From G958295645 sp965242735 (GTDB lineage: Bacteria; Gemmatimonadota; Gemmatimonadetes; Longimicrobiales; Gaopeijiaceae), in contig OZ251497.1 in assembly GCA_965242735.1 (NCBI GenBank), positions 496,001 to 560,000 of the forward strand: 64,000 nucleotides of DNA. Reading direction: 5' to 3'. This document shows positions 55,084 to 62,334 of the stretch, piece after piece; position 1 is the first letter of the stretch, and every line of letters starts with the position of its first letter. The translations under genes were made by a program, and so were the position numbers. A model generated the notes under the pieces. It did not search any database, was not told where the DNA came from, and was given only the letters and a program-made list of their open reading frames with translations.

Positions 55084-58000
55084 TCACCGCCGGATGGTGC
55101 GAAGGACTCTGCCGTCGTCGTCCACGACGAGGATCGGCATCCGCAAGACGTCGTGGCCCAGATGGATTGCTTCGCCTCGGCGGACGGCCGCAGCTGGGTC
55201 GCGGGAGCGGTCGGACAAGGCCCAGGAGTCGGCTTGGCCGAGGTCGACGGCATAGCCGAGATCGGCCAGCGACGCGATGGTGACTTCGCTGAGCGGATTC
55301 GCGCCGACGTAGGTGTAGGGATCCATCAGCTCTCCCTGGAACACGGAGGCTCTCCAATGCGCATTGCTGCGGCCGGCCGCGTCTCCATTCTCCACTGGCA
55401 CCTTGGCGCCGGTGTAGCCCGCGCCTCCCGCCGAGTCGAAGGCCGCGCGCGCGGCCGGGCCGGTGAAGTGCGTGTCGGCCAAGGGATTGCTTTCGCTGGA
55501 CGGATTGGCCAAGAAGCCTTTGCTGTTCCAGAGGGTACCGATTCCGAGGACGTGGCCGATCTCGTGCAAAGCAACGTCGTGCAAGGCGCTGTGGCCGAGA
55601 TCGGCCGCGTCGAAATCGATCACGCCGAACACGGAAAGGCTGTTGCTGGAGTGGTACAAACAGGGACCTGCCCTGGCCAATGTGCCTTCGGGGCCGTCGA
55701 TGTCGACGACATTGACGAACACGACTAGGTCGTCGATTTCTGCGTAGATCGAAAAGTGCTGATTGCAGGCCGGGTACGTCTGCCCTGCCACGCGCATGTT
55801 CGCAAGGTCGCCGGTGACGATCTGCTCCCAACGCCGGTTTGCGCTCAACGCGACCCCGGGAAGATCGTGCGCCGTCCCCGTGAAGTCGAGCAAGTCGATG
55901 TTGTAGCCGGCGTTGTCCGGAGTCGGCAGCACGGCGACCCAGAAGGTCTGCGACGCCGAAGCCCCGCTGGGGTCGGCCGCCGCAACGGTCACCCAGGTGG
56001 TCCCAGGCGATCCGGGCCGAATCGCGATCGCGCCTCCCTGCACGGTTGCGTCGGCGCGCGCCGGGCCGCCGATGCTGGCCGCGTATCGAAGCGCGTCGCC
56101 GTCGGCGTCGCTGAAGTGAGCGCTCCCTTGCAGCTCCACCGTCGGCCCGCCCACCTGCAGAATCAGCGTCGGGATCTGCGCGCTCGCCGTGGGCGGCGTG
56201 TTGGTCCTAGGCCGGAACGCCGTGGCCGTGGCCGTGACGGACGGACCTCCGGCGACGGAGGCCGTCAGCCGTTGCGTGCCCAAGGGATCGCCGAGCGTCC
56301 ACCGTGTCTCGGCGCGGCCCTGGGCGTTGCTGGCGGCGGTGGCTGGGCTGGCCCGTCCATGGCCCGCCGCCGGCGCGAACGACACTTGGGCGTTCGGCAC
56401 GGGGGCGCCGGCGGCGTCGCGCAGCTCGACCACCACCGGCGCAGGCAAGGTCTCGCCGTGGACCGCGCGCTGCCGGTCGCCCGCCGCGACGCGAATGGTC
56501 GCCACCGTCTGCTCGGGCGCGAGGGCGGTGGCGGCAGCTTGGGCAGAAGGGCCGCCTTCGATCGCCACGGCGGCGGTGAGGCTCTGCGCGCCGGTGCGGT
56601 CGCCAAGCGTCCACCGGGTCTGGGCGCGGCCGTCGGCGGCCGTCAAGGCGGTGTCGGGGTCGGCCGTCCCGTCGCCTTGGGCGGGCATGAAGGCCACGCG
56701 AGCGCCCGGCACGGGCTCGCCCGCCGCGTCGAGGACCAGCGCCGTCACGGGGTTCGGGAGCGTCCGCCCTTGGATGGCGCGTTGCCCGTCGCCGGCCACG
56801 ATTCGCACGGCGTTCGCCGTTTCCTCGGGCGTCAGGGCGGTGGCGGCGGCCTGGGCGGACGGGCCGTTCTCGATCGCCACGGCGGCGGCGAGGCTCTGTG
56901 CGCCGGCGCGGTCGCCGAGCGTCCACCGGGTTTGGGCGCGGCCGTCCGAGCCCGTCAGGGCGGTGTCGGGGTCGGCTGTCCCGTCGCCCTCGGCGGGCGT
57001 GAACGCCACGCGGGCGCCCGCCACGGGCTCGCCCGCCGTGTCGAGGACCAGCGCCGTCACGGAATCTCGGAGCGTCCGCCCTTGGCGGGCGCGTTGTCTG
57101 TCGCCGGCCACGATCCACACGGCGTTCGCCGTTTCCTCGGGCGTGAGGGCGGTGGCGGCGGCCTGGGCGGACGGGCCGTCCTCGACGGCCACAGCGGCGG
57201 TGAGGTTCTGTGCGCCGGCCCGGTCGCCGAGCGTCCACTGGGTCCGAGCGCGGCCGTCCGAGTCCGTCAGGACGGTGTCGGGGTCGGCCGTCCCGTCGCC
57301 TTGGGCTGGCGTGAACGCAACCCGGGCGCCCGCCACGGGCTCCCCCGCGGCGTCCAGGACCAGCGCGGTCACGGAATCTTCGAGCGCGCGCCCCCGAAGG
57401 ACGCTTTGTCCGTCGCCGGCGACGATCCGCACGGAGTCCGCCGTTTCCTCGGGCGTCAAGGCGGTGGCGGCGACGCGGCCGGACGGTCCCCCAGCGCCGG
57501 CGACCGAGATCGAGAGGCTCTGGGCGCCCGGACGATCGCCGAGCGTCCAAACGGCGCTGGCCCGGCCGCTTGCGTCGGTCGTCGCGCTGCCGGGATCGAC
57601 GGTGCCGTCGCCCGCGGCCGGAGAGAAAGTCACCGCAACCCCCGAGACCGCCGATCCCCTGCTGTCGTTGACCTGCACGACCACGGGCTCCGCGAGCGCG
57701 CGGCCTTGGCGCGCGGACTGCCCGTCTCCCGACACCACCTCCAAGGCGGCCGGCGCTTGCGCCACCGTGACGCTTGCCGTGGCGCTCAGCGCCTCGAAGG
57801 ACGCCGTCAGCACGCCTTCGCCGTTGCCGACGGCCGTGGCCACGCCGCGCGCGCTCACCGTGAACACCTCCGGCCGGTTGGTGCTCCAGGTCGCCGTGCC
57901 TTCGAACGCGGCGCCGTACTGGTCGCGGATCGTCGCCGAGAACGCGGCCGTGTCGCCCAGCGAGCTCAGCCGGATCGAGGAAGGCGTGATCGCAAGCGAC

Positions 58001-58122
58001 GTGGCTTGCGGGGGAGCCGGCCCGTCGTCGCACGAGGCCAAGGCGACGCTCGCCAGCAGCGCGGACCACGCCGCGCCGCGGCGAACGCCTCGTCGTCTCC
58101 GGCCGAAGAGGTGGTCTCGCAT
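55084..58122 (-). CDS. Leishmanolysin-like (M8) zinc metalloprotease lipoprotein with tandem Ig repeats
   Basis: The 1012-residue protein starts with a lipoprotein signal (lipobox ALASC near residue 30). A Big2-like domain is followed by about six Big1-like repeats of 104 residues, each with VTALVLDAAGEPV and a WTLGDR(A/T)GAQ strand, then a cadherin-like Ig domain. The C-terminal 250 residues are a metalloprotease: HEIGH (853-857), a distant His in NAHWRASVF (about 922) as third zinc ligand and the Met-turn MDP (about 933), the leishmanolysin arrangement. It probably acts at the cell surface. AAGGA precedes the ATG. It is followed closely by the Wzm-like gene. Confidence 0.85.
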   Translation of the reverse strand: MRDHLFGRRRRGVRRGAAWSALLASVALASCDDGPAPPQATSLAITPSSIRLSSLGDTAAFSATIRDQYGAAFEGTATWSTNRPEVFTVSARGVATAVGNGEGVLTASFEALSATASVTVAQAPAALEVVSGDGQSARQGRALAEPVVVQVNDSRGSAVSGVAVTFSPAAGDGTVDPGSATTDASGRASAVWTLGDRPGAQSLSISVAGAGGPSGRVAATALTPEETADSVRIVAGDGQSVLRGRALEDSVTALVLDAAGEPVAGARVAFTPAQGDGTADPDTVLTDSDGRARTQWTLGDRAGAQNLTAAVAVEDGPSAQAAATALTPEETANAVWIVAGDRQRARQGRTLRDSVTALVLDTAGEPVAGARVAFTPAEGDGTADPDTALTGSDGRAQTRWTLGDRAGAQSLAAAVAIENGPSAQAAATALTPEETANAVRIVAGDGQRAIQGRTLPNPVTALVLDAAGEPVPGARVAFMPAQGDGTADPDTALTAADGRAQTRWTLGDRTGAQSLTAAVAIEGGPSAQAAATALAPEQTVATIRVAAGDRQRAVHGETLPAPVVVELRDAAGAPVPNAQVSFAPAAGHGRASPATAASNAQGRAETRWTLGDPLGTQRLTASVAGGPSVTATATAFRPRTNTPPTASAQIPTLILQVGGPTVELQGSAHFSDADGDALRYAASIGGPARADATVQGGAIAIRPGSPGTTWVTVAAADPSGASASQTFWVAVLPTPDNAGYNIDLLDFTGTAHDLPGVALSANRRWEQIVTGDLANMRVAGQTYPACNQHFSIYAEIDDLVVFVNVVDIDGPEGTLARAGPCLYHSSNSLSVFGVIDFDAADLGHSALHDVALHEIGHVLGIGTLWNSKGFLANPSSESNPLADTHFTGPAARAAFDSAGGAGYTGAKVPVENGDAAGRSNAHWRASVFQGELMDPYTYVGANPLSEVTIASLADLGYAVDLGQADSWALSDRSRDPAAAVRRGEAIHLGHDVLRMPILVVDDDGRVLRTIRR
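56470..57770 (-). repeat. Intragenic tandem repeat, 312-bp period
   Basis: Identical or near-identical blocks, for example CGCCGTTTCCTCGGGCG on the plus strand, recur at 312-bp spacing (about 56815, 57127, 57439). They encode the 104-residue Big1-like repeats of the metalloprotease gene and remain similar at DNA level, so they are recently duplicated or homogenised. Confidence 0.85.
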
Positions 58123-58167
58123 GTCGCCAATCCTTGTTGCAAGGCGGTTGGGGCTGCATGCAACAAT

Positions 58168-58230
58168 AACCCACGGCGTCGGCGAGAACCCACGGCGTCG
58201 GCGAGCCCGGCAACCCACCGTGCCGGCGAA
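58168..58230. repeat. 19-bp tandem repeat upstream of the metalloprotease gene
   Basis: AACCCACGGCGTCGGCGAG occurs twice without gap (58168-58186, 58187-58205) and a degenerate third copy follows at 58212-58230. It lies in the divergent gap between the metalloprotease and the first GT39-like gene. Confidence 0.85.
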
Positions 58231-58268
58231 CCCGGCCTCCGTCCGGCCCTTCGCGGCGTCCTTCCCCG

Positions 58269-58298
58269 CTTGACGCGCCGCCGGGCGCCTTCGTATCC
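58269..58298 (+). promoter_or_regulatory. Candidate promoter of the GT39-like genes
   Basis: CTTGACGCGCCG (-35 TTGACG at 58270-58275) is followed after 18 bp by TATCCA. The first GT39-like start lies about 75 bases downstream. Confidence 0.4.
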
Positions 58299-58373
58299 AT
58301 ACCGGCGTTGCAAGCGGAACCGCCACCCGAGATGCCGCGTCGCGAGGGGACGCTCACCGGTAGCGATGGCGAC

Positions 58374-60281
58374 ATGTCGAGCTCACGCGGAAACAGCGGG
58401 CCATGGACGCGCAACCGAGGCCCCGCGGCGGGTCGTCGTCGCGCGCGGGCCCGTCGTGGAAGACCCGCGGCCCCAAGTCGCCCAGTGAGCGGGGGCGTGC
58501 CGGCCGCCGCGCCCAGCCGCGCCCGTTCCGCGCTTGCGCCCACTCCCTTCGGCGTCTTCGTCGGCCTCCTCGCGGTCGCGAGCGTCGCCCATGTCCTCGT
58601 GCGGACGTCCACGTACGGCGGCGCCATGGGCGGAGACGCCGTGAGCTACATGTCCACGGCCGCCAATCTCGTCGACGGGCACGGACTGCAGGACTTCAGA
58701 GGCGCGACGTTGTTTGCTTGGCCGCCCCTGTTTCCCGTGCTCACGGCAGCCGTCGGGGCGCTGGGCCTCGACCCCTTGACGGCCGGCCGCATCCTCAACG
58801 CCACGGCGCTGGGATGCGTCGTCTTGGTCTCCGGATTCTGGCTCCGGCGAGCAGTCTCTTCCGCCGCCCTGGCCGCCGCCGCCGTCACCGTCGTGGCGAC
58901 GTCGTACCCGCTCGCCTTTCACGCTTCGCATCTCAATTCCGAATTGACGTTCATCCTGTTCGTCTTGCTGGCTCTCGTCGCCCTGGGACGCTGCTTGCAG
59001 CACGGCGAGAGCCGTCCGGCCTTGGCTGCGGCCATCTTTTGTTCGATGCTGGCGGTCATGACGCGGTACGCCGGGGTGGCGCTGGTCCTCTCGGGCGCGC
59101 TCGTGCTCTTGGGACAGGCGCGACTGCGTCCGCGCGTACGTCTTGTGCGGGCATCGGGCTACGCCGTCGCTTCCCTCTTGCCGCTCGGTGCGTGGACCGC
59201 CCGCAATTGGCTGTCGTTCGGACAGTGGAAGCGGACCGGACCGAACCTCGGCGACTATGGGCCGACCGACCTAATGGCGCAGCTCTTCCAAGCGCCGGCG
59301 CGCGCGATCCTGCCCTGGGACGCGCCCGGATGGGCCGTCTGGATTCCCTGGGCCGCGGCGCTGTTGCTGGCCTTGGCGTGCGCTTGGGCGGCCGTTCTCA
59401 CGTCTCGACGAGGCGAGGGCTTCTCGGAAGCGGCGTCCGCTTGGCCGTTCGGAGCGTTCGGCGTCGTGTACCTTCTGTTCCTCTTGTTCACTGTGTCTCG
59501 GTTCAGCGACCTGGGCTTGGATCAGCGGTTCCTTCTGGTCGCCTACGTACCGTTTGTGCTGTGCGGCACGTGCTTGTTCGACCGGTTCCTGCTCACGGAG
59601 ACGCGACATCGGAGCGCTAGGGCGGGGCGCATGTTGGAAGGCATGGCCGTCGCGGCTTGCGCGGCCGCTGTGTTTCTTGGAATTCGGGACAATTTCCGAA
59701 CGACTCGCGAAGCATTGCGAGAAGGCTTCTACGGGCGATCGTACAACGTTGCGTCGTGGGACGAGTCCGAGACCGTGCAGTTCCTGAAGTCCAACCCTGC
59801 CGACACGCGGATATACGCGAACCGGTTTGGTCTCTTGCACGCGGCGCTCGCGCTCAAGCAGGGCAAGAACGTTCGCGGCATGTATCCGACGTTGCCCAAG
59901 GACGAAGACGCGCTCCACAGGTTGGCAGGAAGATTCGACGTCGTGTGGTTCAAGCAGGACAGCGAAGAGGGATACGAATACGACCACCGGACCGTGGCCG
60001 CGATGCCCGGCGCGGAAGTGCTGGCCGACTTGCGGGACGGCGTGGTGATTCGCGTGTCCGGACCTCGAACCCGGCCGCCGGGGGGTTCCAGCCTGCCGCC
60101 GGGGGGTTCCAGCCCGCCGCCGGGGGGTTCCAGCCCGCCGCTGGGGGGTTCCGGCCTGCCGCCGGGGGGTTCCAGCCTGCCGCCAGGGGGTTCCAGCCTG
60201 CCGCTGGGTTCCAGCTTGCCGCAGGAACGTTCTGGCGCCTCGCCGGGGGGTTCCGGCCCGTCGCTGGACTTGTGCCCGTGA
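58374..60281 (+). CDS. GT39/ArnT-like membrane glycosyltransferase 1, with repeat tail
   Basis: The protein has about 635 residues with an Arg/Pro-rich N-terminus and about 11 hydrophobic helices. The first periplasmic loop carries GGDAVSYMSTAANLVDGHG, with the acidic residue used by GT-C enzymes to bind the polyprenyl-phosphate sugar, then WPPLFPVLTAAVG. A soluble C-terminal domain follows (WDESETVQFLKSN). The last 65 residues are PPGGSS(L/P) repeats from a 21-bp DNA repeat. The start is uncertain: ATG 58374 or GTG 58485. Its stop overlaps the start of the next GT39-like gene (GTGA). Donor and acceptor are unknown. Confidence 0.75.
   Translation: MSSSRGNSGPWTRNRGPAAGRRRARARRGRPAAPSRPVSGGVPAAAPSRARSALAPTPFGVFVGLLAVASVAHVLVRTSTYGGAMGGDAVSYMSTAANLVDGHGLQDFRGATLFAWPPLFPVLTAAVGALGLDPLTAGRILNATALGCVVLVSGFWLRRAVSSAALAAAAVTVVATSYPLAFHASHLNSELTFILFVLLALVALGRCLQHGESRPALAAAIFCSMLAVMTRYAGVALVLSGALVLLGQARLRPRVRLVRASGYAVASLLPLGAWTARNWLSFGQWKRTGPNLGDYGPTDLMAQLFQAPARAILPWDAPGWAVWIPWAAALLLALACAWAAVLTSRRGEGFSEAASAWPFGAFGVVYLLFLLFTVSRFSDLGLDQRFLLVAYVPFVLCGTCLFDRFLLTETRHRSARAGRMLEGMAVAACAAAVFLGIRDNFRTTREALREGFYGRSYNVASWDESETVQFLKSNPADTRIYANRFGLLHAALALKQGKNVRGMYPTLPKDEDALHRLAGRFDVVWFKQDSEEGYEYDHRTVAAMPGAEVLADLRDGVVIRVSGPRTRPPGGSSLPPGGSSPPPGGSSPPLGGSGLPPGGSSLPPGGSSLPLGSSLPQERSGASPGGSGPSLDLCP
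60073..60258 (+). repeat. 21-bp minisatellite at the end of GT39-like gene 1
   Basis: About nine copies of a 21-bp unit (core GCCGCCGGGGGGTTCCAG) encode PPGGSSL repeats. The array ends about 20 bases before the next gene's GTG. Confidence 0.9.
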
Positions 60282-62122
60282 CTCGTGCATGGGGCTCACG
60301 AGGCGCCGCCCTCTTCTGGGTTCTTGTGCTGGCGCTCGGCGTGGTCGGTGCCCAGATGGCCAGCTTCGACAGGGAGGGCGGCCTGCATCCGGACGAGCAC
60401 GTCTTCATCCTGATGGCGGCCCACGTGCTGGACGGGGGCTTGCCGAACGTGGGGCTCGTCGACATCAAGCCGCCCTTGTTCTTCTACTTGCTGGCCGGGG
60501 CGTTCGCGCTCTTCGGCGAGACGCTGGCCGTGGCAAGACTGTTCGGGGACTTGTCGATCTTCGCGCTTTGCGTGGCCACGTTCGGGGTGGCCCGTCGCTG
60601 GACCGGCCCTACGTGCGCCGGACTGGGCGCTCTCTTGGTCGTCGCCGCAACGGCGGGAAACTTGGGCCAGGCCACGCTGACCGATTTTGCGGCGATGGCG
60701 TTGCTCATGGGCAGCTTGTGGGCGGCGCTCGCCGGTCGGCGGAGTCATTGGTTGGCGGGATGGGCGGGCCTCTTGGCTTCGGCGGCGGTGCTCGTGCGCC
60801 TCAACTTGTGGGTTTCGGCCGCGGCGTTGGGCGCGTGGCTGGCGTTCTGCGCGTGTCGCCGTTCCGGGGCGCGCACGGACTGGACTGCGAGCCGGCCCGG
60901 AGCGTTGCGGACCGCCGGACCGCTCCCGGCCGCCCACGGGCTGGACGCCGTCGAGGCGGCCCGGAGCGATGCGGCTTCGAGTCGCGCGGGGCGGCGGGCG
61001 GGCTGGGCGTCCTTGTGGGCGTTCTCGGCGGCCGGGTTGGCGCTGCCGTTGCTCTTCGTCTTCCTCTACTGGCGCGCGGACGCTCTCGCGGACCTGCGCT
61101 TCTTCACGATCGACGTCCCGCTGTCGTACAGCGCCCAGGGCAGCATGGGCGACGCCATCGAGAGCCTGGTCATGCGGATCTCGCGGGACTTGTTCGAGCA
61201 CCGGCCGATCCTGACGACAGTCTTCGCCGCCGGCATGACGGCGGGCGCCGTGTCGGCGCTGCAACGACTGCGCGGCCGGCCAGGAGCGGAGCGTGCCCCC
61301 TCTCGATCGCCGCTCCCGGCCGTGCAACGCTCGCGCCACCGTCCAGCAGCAGGAAAGGCTCTTCGTCCCAGCGCGCGTCCGGACTCCAAGGCCCATGCAA
61401 CGCCCGCCCGCGCCGGAGCCCGTGGTCCGCATGCGCGTCTGGACGCCCCGGACAGTAACGACGAACTGCTCTTGGTTCTCATGGCCGGGGCATTCTGCGT
61501 CGCCTTGCTCACCGCCGGCGTCACGTCTGTTCACTACATCTACTGGGGGGTCCCCTTGGGCGCCGTCTATGCGGCTCGCGGCGCCGAACGAGCGACTGCG
61601 TTCGCGGGCCGATGGGTGGGACCGTGGCCGCTTCGCGCGCCGCGCATCGTCTTCGTCGTCGCCGTCGCCGCGACCACCATTCTGGTGGCTTTCGGCCTCC
61701 GCGAAAGGGCCGCGCAGCCTCGCCTGGTCCAGCCCGTTCGCCTTGCCGCGGAAGCGATTGCCGCCGACCGGCGGCCCGGCGACGGCGTATGGCCCCTCGA
61801 CAAGCTCATCGCGTCGTGGTACCTCGGCGTCGACTCGCCCCTTCCCTTGGCCTTCCCGTGGAACCTGTCCGCGCCCGCCGTGCTGCGGCCGCTCGTGGAT
61901 TCCGGCCGCCTCCCCGCGCAGCCTCTGCAAGCCGCCATGGAGACGGCACCGGCCTACCTGCTCGTGCGCTCCGACGGCGGCGGCCCCTTTCGGCCGCCCG
62001 GCTTCATCGTCAGGTACGATGCCGGGGCCGCCGCGCGCTTGGCCCAATGGGTGCGCGACGACTATGCCCTCTTCTACGACGCAGGCGGCGTCGCGGTCTA
62101 CAAGGCCAAGGACCGTTCGTGA
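60278..62122 (+). CDS. GT39/ArnT-like membrane glycosyltransferase 2
   Basis: The 614-residue protein has about 10-12 helices. The first periplasmic loop has LHPDEHVFILMAAHVLDGG (acidic pair at about 39-40) and DIKPPLFFYLLAG, the KPP motif typical of ArnT/PMT-like GT-C enzymes. The start is GTG 60278, overlapping the preceding stop; GTG 60272 is possible. Compared with the next paralogue it has about 40 extra low-complexity Arg/Ala/Pro residues before NDELLLVLMAGAF. It probably transfers sugars from polyprenyl phosphate at the periplasmic face. Confidence 0.82.
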   Translation: MTRAWGSRGAALFWVLVLALGVVGAQMASFDREGGLHPDEHVFILMAAHVLDGGLPNVGLVDIKPPLFFYLLAGAFALFGETLAVARLFGDLSIFALCVATFGVARRWTGPTCAGLGALLVVAATAGNLGQATLTDFAAMALLMGSLWAALAGRRSHWLAGWAGLLASAAVLVRLNLWVSAAALGAWLAFCACRRSGARTDWTASRPGALRTAGPLPAAHGLDAVEAARSDAASSRAGRRAGWASLWAFSAAGLALPLLFVFLYWRADALADLRFFTIDVPLSYSAQGSMGDAIESLVMRISRDLFEHRPILTTVFAAGMTAGAVSALQRLRGRPGAERAPSRSPLPAVQRSRHRPAAGKALRPSARPDSKAHATPARAGARGPHARLDAPDSNDELLLVLMAGAFCVALLTAGVTSVHYIYWGVPLGAVYAARGAERATAFAGRWVGPWPLRAPRIVFVVAVAATTILVAFGLRERAAQPRLVQPVRLAAEAIAADRRPGDGVWPLDKLIASWYLGVDSPLPLAFPWNLSAPAVLRPLVDSGRLPAQPLQAAMETAPAYLLVRSDGGGPFRPPGFIVRYDAGAAARLAQWVRDDYALFYDAGGVAVYKAKDRS

Positions 62123-62185
62123 CGACGGAACCCGCTCGTCCCGGGACCCCCCGGCCGGCACGACTCGCCCGCCCGCGGACCGGCG

Positions 62186-62334
62186 CATACGAGCCGCCGC
62201 GCACGGGGGCGGCTGGGAGCTCTTGCGCGCGAAGGAGCAGCACGACATACGATCCGCCCGCGCACGGGGGCGGCCCCGCCGCCTTCGGCGCCCAGAGCGA
62301 CGACGACATACGACCCGCTCGCGCACGGGTGCGG
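62186..62334 (+). repeat. Three degenerate 28-bp direct repeats, 60-61 bp period
   Basis: Copies at 62186-62212, 62246-62273 and 62307-62334 share CATACGA, CCGC and GCGCACGGG blocks with a few mismatches each. They fill the gap between GT39-like genes 2 and 3, and the last one overlaps the chosen GTG start of gene 3. Confidence 0.75.

Noticed and set aside
62186..62334. CRISPR array
   Set aside because: Repeat length and spacing fit, but there are only three copies with several mismatches each, the last overlaps a gene start and no cas gene is near.
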